64,000 nt of DNA from Planctomycetota bacterium (GCA_027493525.1 JAOSKN010000001.1:1488001-1552000), one strand, 5' to 3'; counted from the stretch's first letter, positions 18,184-27,253 are shown. The notes: generated by a model from the letters alone, not told the origin. Numbers and translations: made by a program.

Positions 18184-19419
18184 TTATCCCTTGCCTGCCG
18201 CGCTTCGCGACGGGAATTCGGCCTTCACTTCGGCGTCGAATTTCACGATCATGCCGCGCAGCTTCTCGACCACCTCGGGGAAGTTGTCCTTCAGGTTGTA
18301 GCTCTCCTCGGGGTCCAGGTCCATATCGAAGAGCTGCGGCATCTCGGCGCGCTCCTTCCCGTCGAAGCCCTTCGCGATATGCAGCTTCCACTTTCCCGCG
18401 CGGACGGCGTTGAGCATGTCGCCCTGGTAGAAGTAGAGCGCCTCGCGCTCGGGCAGCGCGCCGCCCTTCAAGGCCGCGCTGAGATCCTTCCCGTCGAAGG
18501 ACCGCGCGGGCGCCGGGACGCCGGCCAGCGCGCAGGCCGTCGGCGCGAGGTCCAGCAGGCTCGCGGGCTCGTCGATGACCCTACCGGCCGGGAGCGTCCC
18601 CGGCCACTGGGCCACGAAGGGCATCCGCACGCCGCCTTCGTAGACGTCGAACTTCCGGCCGCGCAGCGCCCCCGCGCCGCCCTCGAACCACGGCCCGTTG
18701 TCGCTCGTCACGACCACGAGGGTGTTCTCGATCAGCTTCAGCTCCTCGAGCCGCTCCATGATCCGGCCGAGGTGATGGTCGATGCATTCGATGGTGTCGC
18801 CGTACGTCCCCGCGCGCGACTTGCCGCGGAAGGCCGGCTCCACATGCAGCGGGATGTGCGGCATGGTGTGGGCGAGGTAGACGAAGAACGGCCGCGCGCG
18901 GTGCTCCTCCATGAACGCGAGCGCCTCGTCGGTGTACTGCTTGGTGAGCCACTTCTGATCCACCTTTTCGGCGACGACCTCTTCGTTGCGGTAAAGATGC
19001 AGCGGCTGCATGTCGTTGCTGTAGAGCAGCCCGAAGAAGCGCTCGAAACCGTGGCGCGTGGGGTAGTGCTCGGGGCGGCAGCCGAGGTGCCACTTGCCGC
19101 AGCAGAGCGAGGCGTAGCCGGCCTGCTTGAGGCGCCCGGCGAGCGTGACGTCCGCTTCGCGCAGGCCGTGCGCGTCCTTCGGGAAGAGCACGCGCGGGAG
19201 CCCCGCGCGCTGCGCGTAGCGCCCGGTCAAGAGCGCGCAGCGCGAGGGCGTGCAGACCGGCGCGGCGCTGTACATCTGCGTGAAGCGCGCCCCGCGCGCG
19301 GCAATGCGGTCCATCGCCGGCGTGGAAATGGCGCGCGAGCCGAAGCAGCTCATGTCGCCGTAGCCCATGTCGTCCATGAACACGACGATCAGGTTCGGCG
19401 GGCGCTGGGCATCGGGCAT
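18184..19419 (-). CDS. Sulfatase
   Basis: 411 residues of the alkaline phosphatase/sulfatase superfamily; it would hydrolyse sulfate esters. The metal-binding Asp16-Asp17 lie in FMDDMGYGD. The signature CTPSR (Cys56, converted to formylglycine in active enzymes) is intact, followed by LLTGRY. Downstream come HTMPHIPLH and TSDNGPWFEGG with the second metal site. No signal peptide, and the length is short for an exported sulfatase. No formylglycine-generating enzyme is in the window. AAAGGA precedes ATG 19419. Confidence 0.93.
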   Translation of the reverse strand: MPDAQRPPNLIVVFMDDMGYGDMSCFGSRAISTPAMDRIAARGARFTQMYSAAPVCTPSRCALLTGRYAQRAGLPRVLFPKDAHGLREADVTLAGRLKQAGYASLCCGKWHLGCRPEHYPTRHGFERFFGLLYSNDMQPLHLYRNEEVVAEKVDQKWLTKQYTDEALAFMEEHRARPFFVYLAHTMPHIPLHVEPAFRGKSRAGTYGDTIECIDHHLGRIMERLEELKLIENTLVVVTSDNGPWFEGGAGALRGRKFDVYEGGVRMPFVAQWPGTLPAGRVIDEPASLLDLAPTACALAGVPAPARSFDGKDLSAALKGGALPEREALYFYQGDMLNAVRAGKWKLHIAKGFDGKERAEMPQLFDMDLDPEESYNLKDNFPEVVEKLRGMIVKFDAEVKAEFPSRSAAGKG

Positions 19420-19482
19420 GAAGGGTCCTTTCGGAAGTGGGGCGCTCCAGTGTAACCGAACGCGTGAAGTTCTTGGCTTCCG

Positions 19483-19517
19483 GTTTACTGTTCACCGTTC
19501 ACCGTTCACCGTCTACT
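19483..19517. repeat. Heptamer tandem repeat
   Basis: Three exact GTTCACC units (19490-19510), flanked on each side by a variant unit (GTTTACT and GTCTACT), giving five heptamers. It lies between the divergent sulfatase and hydrolase genes. Confidence 0.8.
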
Positions 19518-19567
19518 ACAATTATTCTCTTTCCCCGCTACACTATTCAGCAACCCGAGGATCTCCC

Positions 19568-20350
19568 ATGACCCGCCTCGACGACCTGCCCTACGCGCCC
19601 GAACACGGCTTCCGCGGCCTCGGCGACCTGTACCTGCCCGCGCGGCCGGAGGGCGCGCCGGCGGCGCTGGTGATCCACGGCGGCGGCTGGAACGCGATGG
19701 ACAAGCAGGGCCTGGCGGGCGTCGCGGCGCTCTTGGCCGAACACGGCTGGGGCGCGTACGCGATTAACTACCGGCTGCTGGATCAAGCGCCATGGCCGGC
19801 CTGCGGAGACGACTGCCTGCGCGGCGCGCAGTTCCTGCTCGAAGCCGGGCACGCGGCGATGCGCCCGCTCGACCGCTCGCGCTTGTTCGTCGTCGGCGCC
19901 TCCGCCGGCGGGCACCTCGCGCTGATGACCGGCCTGCGCCTACCGCCCGCGCGGGTGCGGGCGATCGTGAGCATCGCCGGGCCGACGGACCTTGCGCTGC
20001 GCATGAAGGCGCTGGGCCCCGAACGCTACCGGAAGTTTCTGGGCGTCGAGCGCGACGAGGAAGTCACGCCCGAGGCGCTGCGCCCGGCCTGCCCCGTCCA
20101 CCTCGCGCGACCGGATTCTCCGCCGCTGCTCTGCATTCACAGCACGTGCGACGAACTGGTCCCGCCGGAGCAGTCCGAAGCGATGGCCGCCGCGTACCGG
20201 CGCGCGGGCGCGGAGGCCGAAGTCTTCCTCTTCAAAGGCAACGACAAGCTTCACGGGATCTGGGACCCGGCCACGTCGAACCCGCGCCGCTTGACGCCCG
20301 AACCGGCCGGCGCGCTCCTGGCCTTCGCGGAGCGGATGCTGGCGGATTAG
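19568..20350 (+). CDS. Alpha/beta hydrolase (esterase/lipase-like)
   Basis: 260 residues from ATG 19568 with GAGGA upstream. The oxyanion motif is HGGGW (37-41), the nucleophile is Ser112 in GASAGG, the acid is Asp195 in CDELVPP and the histidine is His229 in KLHGIW. This layout matches the hormone-sensitive-lipase or acetyl-esterase type. No signal peptide. Substrate unknown. Confidence 0.88.
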   Translation: MTRLDDLPYAPEHGFRGLGDLYLPARPEGAPAALVIHGGGWNAMDKQGLAGVAALLAEHGWGAYAINYRLLDQAPWPACGDDCLRGAQFLLEAGHAAMRPLDRSRLFVVGASAGGHLALMTGLRLPPARVRAIVSIAGPTDLALRMKALGPERYRKFLGVERDEEVTPEALRPACPVHLARPDSPPLLCIHSTCDELVPPEQSEAMAAAYRRAGAEAEVFLFKGNDKLHGIWDPATSNPRRLTPEPAGALLAFAERMLAD

Positions 20351-20458
20351 GGGGGCCGGCGGCGGAACGGTATTGAAGTCTGAGAAACTGGCTCGACAAT
20401 GTTCGCGAGGTTCAGAGGCCGCCGCGTGAAGCGAATATACCGCAGAGATCCTTCCGAG

Positions 20459-21130
20459 ATGCCCGCTTATACGCCTACGCAAGTGGGGGCGTATCTTCGC
20501 GTGCCCGTAGGGACGATCCGCGCCTGGACCTCCGGCGTGGAGTACCCCGGCAGCCCGAGCCGCCGGCCCTTCCGGCCCATCGTGAAACCCGACGATGCGC
20601 AAGGCCGCCTGCTTTCGTTCAAGAACCTCGTGGAATTGCATGTCCTCGCCGCGCTGCGAAGACAGCATCGGATCAAGCTGGACAGTGTGCGGCGCGCCAT
20701 CGAATACCTGGCTCCACTGAGCAAGCGGCCGCTGGCCGATCTCGATCTGCTGGCCGACAAATCGTCGGTGCTGGTGGATCGTTACGGCCAGCTCGTCAGC
20801 GCGAGCGAGAGCGGCCAAAGCGTCATGCGCGAGGTCATGAAGGATTATCTGGCGCGAGTGGACCGCGCGCCTTCGGGCCAGCCGGGCCGGTTTTTCCCCT
20901 TCGTTCTGCGGCCCGAATTGCCCCTGGCCGAGCAGCCGCGGTTTATCGAGATCAACCCGAAGCGTGCGTTTGGGCGGCCCTGCGTGGCGGGCGTGGCCGT
21001 GCCTACGGCCGAGATCGCGGAACGTTTCGTCGCCGGTGATGCCATGAGCGATATCGCGGAGGATTTCCAGATTTCTCTCGCTCTCGTGGAAGAGGCTATC
21101 CGGTTTGAGCAGCGTACCATCGCGGCCTGA
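20459..21130 (+). CDS. DUF433 protein, putative antitoxin
   Basis: 223 residues from ATG 20459; an earlier in-frame ATG at 20399 is possible and neither has a good ribosome site. The N-terminus YTPTQVGAYLRVPVGTIRAW looks like a MerR/excisionase-type helix-turn-helix. The C-terminal 60 residues (FIEINPKRAFGRPCVAGVAVP...FVAGDAMSDIAEDFQI) are a clear DUF433 domain, a usual partner of PIN-like toxins. It overlaps the next gene by 26 bases. Probably DNA-binding antitoxin and autoregulator. Confidence 0.85.
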   Translation: MPAYTPTQVGAYLRVPVGTIRAWTSGVEYPGSPSRRPFRPIVKPDDAQGRLLSFKNLVELHVLAALRRQHRIKLDSVRRAIEYLAPLSKRPLADLDLLADKSSVLVDRYGQLVSASESGQSVMREVMKDYLARVDRAPSGQPGRFFPFVLRPELPLAEQPRFIEINPKRAFGRPCVAGVAVPTAEIAERFVAGDAMSDIAEDFQISLALVEEAIRFEQRTIAA

Positions 21131-21512
21131 GCGTCTGACGTTCTTCATTGACCGCAGCCTGGGTACCGGCGTCGGCATCGCGCTTCGAGAGCACGGGTAT
21201 CGCGTTCAACTTCACGAAGGCCGCTTCCGGCGCCGGGAGAGCAACGACACGGAATGGCTTGCGGCTGCCGGGATGAACCGCTGGGTGGTGCTCACCAAAG
21301 ACCAGAACCTGCGCTACAATAAATTGGAAAAGGAAGCCTTGATCCAGAGCGGCGTGAGGGCCTTTGTCGTAACCGCGGGCGGGCTGACGCGTCAGGCGCT
21401 GACTTCGCTCCTCCTTATGCACATGCCCAGGATCGTTGAACTTTCGGAATCGGAACTGCCACCCTTCGTCGCCCATGTAACGAGAACCAAGGTCTCGATC
21501 ATGGACTTGTAG
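21105..21512 (+). CDS. PIN-like (DUF5615-type) putative toxin (TTG start)
   Basis: 135 residues from TTG 21105. GGAAGAGG (21088-21095) sits 9 bases upstream inside the antitoxin gene, and no ATG is available, which decides the start. The PIN-like fold is marked by FFIDRSLG (first acidic residue), NDTEWL (middle acidic residues) and VVLTKDQNLRYN (third Asp). In this superfamily the acidic cluster binds Mg and cuts RNA. Translational coupling with the DUF433 gene supports a toxin-antitoxin pair. Confidence 0.8.
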   Translation: MSSVPSRPERLTFFIDRSLGTGVGIALREHGYRVQLHEGRFRRRESNDTEWLAAAGMNRWVVLTKDQNLRYNKLEKEALIQSGVRAFVVTAGGLTRQALTSLLLMHMPRIVELSESELPPFVAHVTRTKVSIMDL

Positions 21513-21606
21513 TGCGCATCTCCTTGCCTTCACGTTGTCCGCAGGTCCATTCCGCTTAGGATCTGCGAAGCTTGCGGTGCGTTCTGCCGGTCCAAGGAGC
21601 CATGCC

Positions 21607-22311
21607 ATGGCCAGCCAGATCTTCGCGATGGGCGGGGGCGGGTTCACCGGGCCGCGGGGCGGGCCGAGCGCGATGTTCCGGCATATCCTCGCCGCGACCG
21701 GAAAGAAATACCCCAAGGTCTGCCTCGTCCCCACCGCCACCGGCGACAAGCGCGAGACCGTCGCCGACTTCGTCTACGGCATGAATCGCCTCCGCGCGCA
21801 CCCCAACTTCCTCTCCCTCTACAGCGTCCCGACGCCGGACCTCGAAGACTGGATCATGGACTTCGACGCCGTCTACGTCTCGGGCGGCAACACGCGGAAC
21901 CTGCTGGCGCTCTGGAAGGCCTGGGGCCTCGACGCGGTGCTGAAGCAGGCCTGCGCGCGGGGCGTGATCCTCTTCGGCGGCAGCGCGGGCGCGATCTGCT
22001 GGTTCGAGCAGGGCAACTCGGACTTCATCGCCGACGAGTTCAACCCGCTCGACGCGCTGGGCTGGCTCCCGGGCTCGCTCTGCCCGCACTACGGCGACGA
22101 GAAGGACCGGCGCGCGTCCTACCAGGGCATGGTCGCCGACGGGCGGCTGAAGCCGGGGTATGCGCTGAGCGACCGCGCGGTGCTGCATTACGTGGACGGG
22201 AAGCTCCACGAAGCGCTGCTTGAGTGGGAAGAAGCCGGCGCCTATCGCGTCGAGCGCGGCCCCGACGGCACGGCGGTGGAGACGAAGCTGCCGGCGCGGC
22301 TGGTGGGGTGA
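21607..22311 (+). CDS. Peptidase S51 (dipeptidase E-like)
   Basis: 234 residues from ATG 21607; AAGGAG (21595-21600) lies 6 bases upstream. Nucleophile Ser126 is in LFGGSAGAI, and YVSGGNT (near 91-96) is typical of the family. Family members cleave Asp-X dipeptides or cyanophycin-like bonds. The last 76 bases are repeated at 23480-23555, downstream of the following module. Confidence 0.92.
   Translation: MASQIFAMGGGGFTGPRGGPSAMFRHILAATGKKYPKVCLVPTATGDKRETVADFVYGMNRLRAHPNFLSLYSVPTPDLEDWIMDFDAVYVSGGNTRNLLALWKAWGLDAVLKQACARGVILFGGSAGAICWFEQGNSDFIADEFNPLDALGWLPGSLCPHYGDEKDRRASYQGMVADGRLKPGYALSDRAVLHYVDGKLHEALLEWEEAGAYRVERGPDGTAVETKLPARLVG
22236..22311 (+). repeat. Left copy of 76-bp direct repeat
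   Basis: The 3' end of the S51 peptidase gene including its stop codon. It matches 23480-23555 at 71 of 76 positions with no gaps. The two copies bracket the MNT/HEPN module. Confidence 0.9.
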
Positions 22312-22322
22312 GGCGATGGCGA

Positions 22323-22336
22323 AATGCGGAATGCGG
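22323..22336. repeat. Heptamer repeat (two AATGCGG units)
   Basis: Two exact AATGCGG copies followed by a third, diverged unit (AATGACA), just after the S51 stop codon. It is one change away from the ATTGCGG array at 23561. Confidence 0.7.
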
Positions 22337-22435
22337 AATGACAGCCTCAAAGGCGCTGTGTTTAGGTTCCTCTAGAACTAGAAATGCTGCGTCTTGGTTC
22401 TCGCAAGTTAAAAATGAGTGGTAAAACCACGCAAT

Positions 22436-23023
22436 ATGGATGCCTTGGCGGAGCTGCTCTCGTCGCGCGTGAAGGCAGAGATCCTGCGCCTGCTCTTTGG
22501 GCTGGGGCGACGGGAACTGCATGTTCGCGAGTTGGCCCGTCAGGCCGGCCTGAACGACGCGACGGTCCGCCAGGAGTTGAAGCGCTTGGGCGGTCTGGGG
22601 TTGATCGCCGCGCGTCGAGACGGCAATCGGACCTACTACGGCGCGCGCACGGATCACCCCCTTTACGGCGAGCTGCACAATCTGGTGCTCAAGACTTCAG
22701 GGCTGGCGGACGTCTTGCGTGAAGCATTGATTCTGCCGGGCATCCGTGCGGCCTTCGTCTTCGGCTCGCTGGCCTCCGGAAAGGAAAGGCCCGGCAGCGA
22801 CGTGGATTTGATGGTCGTAGGTAAACCCGGCCTGCGGCAGCTCGCCGCGGCGCTCGCCGGCGTGCCAGAGCGGCTCGGCCGCGAAATCAATCCGCATGCG
22901 CTGAGCGCCGAGGAGTTCGCGCGGCGCAAAAAGGCCAAAGACCACTTCTTGACTCAGGTGTTGGACGCGCCCAAGCTGTTCGTCGTTGGGGACCCGCATG
23001 AGCTTGAAAGAATGGGCGGCTAA
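22436..23023 (+). CDS. Winged-helix/MNT nucleotidyltransferase, putative antitoxin
   Basis: 195 residues from ATG 22436; GTG 22418 is an alternative, neither with a clear ribosome site. Residues 1-75 form an ArsR-like winged helix (LHVRELARQAGLNDATVRQELKRL). Residues 100-190 are a minimal nucleotidyltransferase with AFVFGSLASGKERPGSDVDL, holding Gly110-Ser111 and the Asp122-x-Asp124 pair. MntA-type enzymes AMPylate a HEPN partner in type VII toxin-antitoxin systems. The next gene overlaps by 26 bases and encodes that partner. Confidence 0.85.
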   Translation: MDALAELLSSRVKAEILRLLFGLGRRELHVRELARQAGLNDATVRQELKRLGGLGLIAARRDGNRTYYGARTDHPLYGELHNLVLKTSGLADVLREALILPGIRAAFVFGSLASGKERPGSDVDLMVVGKPGLRQLAAALAGVPERLGREINPHALSAEEFARRKKAKDHFLTQVLDAPKLFVVGDPHELERMGG

Positions 23024-23439
23024 CGGCTGGCTTCGAGCGCATCGAAGCAGTCGCAAAGAAATCGAAGGGTTGCTGTCCATCGTGGACCGCGACCTCAAGG
23101 ACGCCGGCGAACCGGACATCTCCGCGGACTGGCGCTTCGGCATCGCGTACAACGCCGCCTTGAAGCTCTGCACGATCCTGATGCACGCGAGCGGCTACCG
23201 GCCCGAAAAAGGCGCTCCAGCATTTCCGCACGCTTCAAGCCTTGCCGCTGATCCTGGGTGCTGCGCGCAAGGCCGACGCCGCGTACCTCGATGCCTGCCG
23301 GATCAAGCGCAACACGGTCGAGTACGACATGGCCGGCACCGCGACGGACAAGGACGCCGTGGAACTGCGCGCCTTTGCGGCGCAACTGCGCACCGACGTG
23401 CTGAGCTGGCTGAAAGGGAATCGCCCGGAATTGCTGTAG
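22998..23439 (+). CDS. HEPN-domain protein, putative toxin (frameshifted)
   Basis: ATG 22998 has GGGGA upstream and overlaps the MNT gene. The first half reads MSLKEWAANGWLRAHRSS...ALKLCTILMHASGYRP. The second half continues in the next frame as HFRTLQALPLILGAARK...CRIKRNTVEYDM. Removing one A from the A5 run at 23206-23210 joins them into about 146 residues. The RNxxxY stretch (RNTVEY) is the family's active-site region in HEPN RNases. Either a real inactivation of the toxin or an indel in the assembly. Confidence 0.75.
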
Positions 23440-23479
23440 CCCGTTCGCGGCGGAGCCCATGACGACGGGTGGTGGAAAG

Positions 23480-23555
23480 CGGCGCCTATCGCGTCGAGCG
23501 CGGCCCCGATGGCACGGCGGAGGAGACGAAGCTGCCGGAGCGGCTGGTGCAGTGA
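23480..23555 (+). repeat. Right copy of 76-bp direct repeat
   Basis: Duplicates the S51 gene end (22236-22311) with five substitutions and no gaps. It still reads as the peptidase tail ending in TGA, but without the rest of a gene. Confidence 0.9.
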
Positions 23556-23560
23556 TTCCC

Positions 23561-23588
23561 ATTGCGGATTGCGGATTGCGGATTGCGG
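23561..23588. repeat. Heptamer tandem repeat (four ATTGCGG units)
   Basis: Four perfect contiguous copies of ATTGCGG, starting five bases after the duplicated S51 tail. Confidence 0.9.
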
Positions 23589-23960
23589 AATAAAAGACCT
23601 GACCCCCTCGACACTGACTACGATTAATTATTATAAATTAACTCGTGTACGTGCGCGTATGGGATTAGAACGGCATAAACCGCCGCTGTCCGCCCGGCTC
23701 GCGCCGCGCCGCCGGCCGCATGTCGTCGGGCTGCAATCAGACCCCTAAAGTACGAGTCTATGATTCACCGGATACAGACAAGAGCTTGCTCTCGACCCTT
23801 GGGCTATATGCCCACGATAAGCACATATATGCAACTTTTTTACGGTCTCGTTGACGCTCGTGCGCCAATTACCGCCTCCAGGGTTCCGCGCCAGGCTCCC
23901 AAGCCCAGCGCCCAACCCCCGGCGCTCGAAACCCAAGCTCCAGACCCCGAACTACGGCGG

Positions 23961-23983
23961 TGCACCACGGTGCATCTTTTTTA
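23961..23983 (+). terminator. Terminator-like hairpin
   Basis: TGCAC (23961-23965) pairs with GTGCA (23970-23974) across a 4-base loop, followed by TC and six T. The T-run and ACGGTCTC are shared with 23835-23849. The stem is weak, so activity is uncertain. Confidence 0.35.
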
Positions 23984-24031
23984 CGGTCTCTTAGACTGAT
24001 GTTTGAAGCCTCCGGACGCGCCCCTCATGGT

Positions 24032-24045
24032 GGTTCACGGTTCAC
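24032..24045. repeat. Heptamer repeat (two GGTTCAC units)
   Basis: Two exact GGTTCAC copies followed by a degenerate unit (GGCTTGC). The motif is a rotation of the GTTCAC core seen at 19483-19517. Confidence 0.55.
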
Positions 24046-24122
24046 GGCTTGCCGTTCCAATGCGCGCTAACCCACCCTCTTGTTTTCACGTCCAACTCCT
24101 ATAGGATCAATAGGTTGTGCTG

Positions 24123-26968
24123 ATGAACCCAAACCCGCGCGCGCTACGAGCGGCCTTGCCGCACGGGCGCTTCCTTCTAGTAGTCCTCGCTTCGGCGTGG
24201 GCTCTGGGCGGTTCGTGCGCCTTGCGCGCGGGGGAGGCCGGATCGCCGCCGGAAGTCCGCGTCGCCAAGGCCGACGGGAAGACAGATCCGGATCAGAAGC
24301 CCGTCGCTGGCAAGGACGATCCGCCCAAGCCCGACCAGACCCCGCCCACCCCCCCGACCCGCCCAAGCCCGCGCCGGACCCGCTGCCACTGGCTGAGGTT
24401 CTCGACCTGGGCGAGTTGCTCGCGCCGGCGGCCACCGAGAAGCAGGCTTGGACCGTTGGCCGCGAGGAAGGCGGAGCGCGCCCGGCGCTCGGCCCGCGAC
24501 CCGGAGATCCGGAATTCCAGCGCGCGTTCCCCGAGGACGACGGGCCGGCCCCGCTGGGCCGCCCGCTCACCGGCCCTGCCGGGAAGGATGCGCGCCATCC
24601 CACGCGGAACGATCCAGAGTACCCGCGCCGCTGGCCCGCCGACGAGGAACGCTTCGCGGCGCAGCCCGTTCCGCGCGGGACGGCGCCGGAGCAGGCGCGG
24701 GAAGACCGGCCGCGCTTCACCTTGAACCAGGGGCTCGACGATCCGCGGGCGCAGTTGGACCAGGCGCTCGCGGCGCCGCTCCCGCCGCTGCTCGAGGCCC
24801 CCGCCGCGCCGCACGCCCCGGGCGGGTCCGCGGAGGCTTCGCCGCAGCCGGCGCGCGCTCCGGATGGTTCCAAGCCCGCGCCGCTTGAAACTCCGGGCAT
24901 CGAGCGGGCCTCGTCCACGGACACGCTTACGCTGAACGAGATCCTCAAACTCAAGCCGAAGGACCAGCCGGCGGTGCGCAGCGGGGAAGAGGTCGACGAA
25001 CGCTTTCAGAACCTGCTGGGTCTGATCCGCCGCAACCAGGACGCCCTGAAGACCCGCGCGCCGCTGAAGTCCGCCGCCGAGCCGGCAGCGGAAAACGAGG
25101 ACCCCGACGCGTACGTCGAGACGCGCGACCCGAAGGCCGTCTCCGCGCTGGACTTCTTCCTCAAGGACCGCCCGCAGGGAATCGTACAGGGCGTGGTGCT
25201 GGACGCCGAGACGCGCCAGCCGCTCCCGGCGCGCGTGCGGGTGGTGGACGCCAGCGACCTCGCGCAGGCCGCGCCGCTGCCGGACCTGGGCTTCTGGTGC
25301 AACGGGAGCTTCCGCGTCCCCGTCGCGGCGGGAAAGGTGAAGATCGAAGTCAGCGCCGGGCGCTTCCGCTCCAGTTTCCTCAAGGGCGTGGACGTGGAGC
25401 CCGGCAAGGTCGCGACGGTGGAGGCGGTTCTCGCGCGCCCGCGCGCCTTCGACTTCGCCTTCAAAGGCTGGTATCTGGCGGATCTGAACCTGGGGCTGCG
25501 CGCGGGGCGCGGCGAGCGCCCGCTCTGGCTCGGCGCGCGCCCGGTCGTCGCCGACGCGGTCCTGGCCGCGTACGCCGAAGGGGTGCAGGTGCTGGGGCTG
25601 GCGATGCCGTGGGACCTGGGCGAAGAAACGCTCCCGGCGCCGGAAATTCTGGAGTTCTTCCAGCGCCTCCAAGGCCCGCGCCTGACGCTCCTGCCGGTCT
25701 TTCGCGGGCCGCGGCATCCGTTCTGCGGCAACGTGCTGGGGCTGGGGCCCGCGACCTGGGAAGGCCTCCCCGATCTGCTCAACGACCCGCGCGACTGCCT
25801 TCGCGACTGGCTCGAAGACATCCGGCAGCGCGGCGGCGTCTCGGCCTTCGCCGACCTCGCCGGGCGCGGGACGGTCAACCCGCGCGAGGAGCTCCTGCCG
25901 CTCCTGCCGGGGCTGATGCGCGACGGCTTCTACGCGCCGGCCGACGCCACCGCGCGGCTGCATGCCCCCGCCGAACTGCCCTTCGACACCATAGTGGGCC
26001 CGGCCTACGACGCGCTGGCCTTCGACGGCTCGGAGGCCGCGGCGCGGATCTGGTTCAACCTGCTCGACGAGGGCTACCCGGTCCCCGTCTTTGGCGCGGG
26101 CGGCGGGAGCCTCGAAGGCGGGCGCGTCCCGCGCGGACAGACCTTCGTGAACGTGCCGGGCGTCCCGGCGCCGGAGAAGATTCTCGAGGCCGTCCGCCGC
26201 GGGCACAGCGTGGTCAGCTTCGGCCCCGCCGCCTTCGTCAAGGTCTTCGAGCGCGACAAGGGCCCGGGCGAGCGCCTCCCCGCCGACGGCCGCCCGCTCC
26301 AACTGCAGATCCAGGCCTACGCCTCCTTGGATCCCGGCGCGCGGCTGGAGCGAATCGAGATCGTCCGCAACGGGAAGGTCATCCACAACGAAAAGGTCAC
26401 CGAAGGCCTGACCCTGCTCAACGACTTCCGCTTCCCCTTCAAGGAGGAGCGCAACGCCTGGTATCTGATCCGCGTCGTGGAGGTCGTCGGGCGCGGGCCG
26501 GAGACCGAACGCTACGCCTGGACCAACCCGATCTTCTTCGACACCCGCAACCGCGAGCTTCCGCGCCCCACCGAGACGCGCGTCCAGGGGGTCCTGCGCG
26601 CTCCCGGCGGCACCCCGCTCCGTGGCGCGGTCACGATCGTCGAGCCCGGCCGCGAGACCCGCGAAATCCCAGTGGGGCCCGACGGGCGTTTCGAGTTCAA
26701 GCTTGCCACGGCCGGCGCGATGATCTTCCACGCCCCGGGCCACGCGCCGGCGCTGAAGCGGGTTTACAACGAGCCTCGAATTCAGCAGGCCCTGGGCGCG
26801 CTGCATACCGAGCGCGAGGCCGGCCTCGAGGAGGCCCTGAGCCGGCGCTCGATCTTCGGACAGTGGCGGCTGCTGGTCGCGGAACTGAACGAGGACGTGG
26901 TCTTAACCCTCGCCGAACGCCTCCCGGAAGATGCGCAGGTGCAAGGACTTGAATCCAAAGAAAAGTAG
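24123..26968 (+). CDS. Large exported protein, degenerate CehA/McbA (PHP)-like (frameshifted)
   Basis: About 948 residues once joined. ATG 24123 opens a signal peptide (residues 15-38) and a Pro-rich linker. The reading then changes frame at a C7 run (24349-24355), where one more C would give an unbroken protein. Residues about 350-455 hold a carboxypeptidase-regulatory-like beta domain (GIVQGVVLDAETRQPL). The next region resembles CehA/McbA metallohydrolases (FKGWYLADLNLGLRAG, WTNPIFFD), but the metal motif DLHxH reads DLNLG, so metal binding is probably lost. A second regulatory-like beta domain follows near 825. A non-enzymatic surface role is plausible. Confidence 0.65.
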
Positions 26969-27253
26969 CGTTCCGGGCTGGAATTTGTCTAGGGTTCCGA
27001 CGCCAAAGTGGTCTTTCCTCCGCGGTATGGCTAGGGATATAATGCCCACAGGGCACATGGTGCTTTGGCGCGGGGGCTGAAATTCCCTACCACGACCCTC
27101 ACAGGGTGTCGATTCAGGTAAGCCTTGACATGCGTTGAGGCATTTACTACAAGGGTGGTTCGCGCTAAGTTGTTAGCAAATGGGGAGCTATGCGTTCGCC
27201 CGGGTCTCACCACTTGGGCGTGGCGCTGCTTCCAAAGGGAGGAACGCCAGGCG
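26969..27253. other. Promoter-bearing gap
   Basis: 285 bases without a gene. It contains a perfect -10 hexamer TATAAT at 27038-27043 with a poor -35, a small hairpin TGCCC-ACA-GGGCA (27043-27055), and the better promoter listed at 27125. Confidence 0.5.
27125..27153 (+). promoter_or_regulatory. Sigma-70-like promoter
   Basis: Perfect -35 TTGACA (27125-27130), a 17-base spacer, and -10 TACAAG (27148-27153, four of six). It is 100 bases before the start at 27254. Confidence 0.55.

Larger units (their letters stand above)
23440..24122. other. Gap with relics and repeats
   Basis: No credible gene. It holds the right copy of the 76-bp duplication (23480-23555), four ATTGCGG heptamers (23561-23588), AAAGACCTGACCCC just after them (a motif I recall from ends of REP-type elements), an AT-rich patch, and two sites sharing CTTTTTTACGGTCTC (23835-23849 and 23976-23990). 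The second of these follows a small hairpin (TGCAC/GTGCA) and looks like a terminator. Two GGTTCAC units follow at 24032-24045. Confidence 0.55.

Noticed and set aside
19483..19517. Possible CRISPR array
   Set aside because: Seven-base contiguous units without spacers and no cas genes; better described as tandem heptamers.
23509..23748. Small plus-strand ORF after the 76-bp repeat
   Set aside because: It begins inside the duplicated peptidase tail and runs through heptamer repeats; no coding signal.
24293..26806. An 837-codon minus-strand frame opposite the PHP-like gene
   Set aside because: No recognisable domain; the plus strand has signal peptide, regulatory domains and the family pattern.
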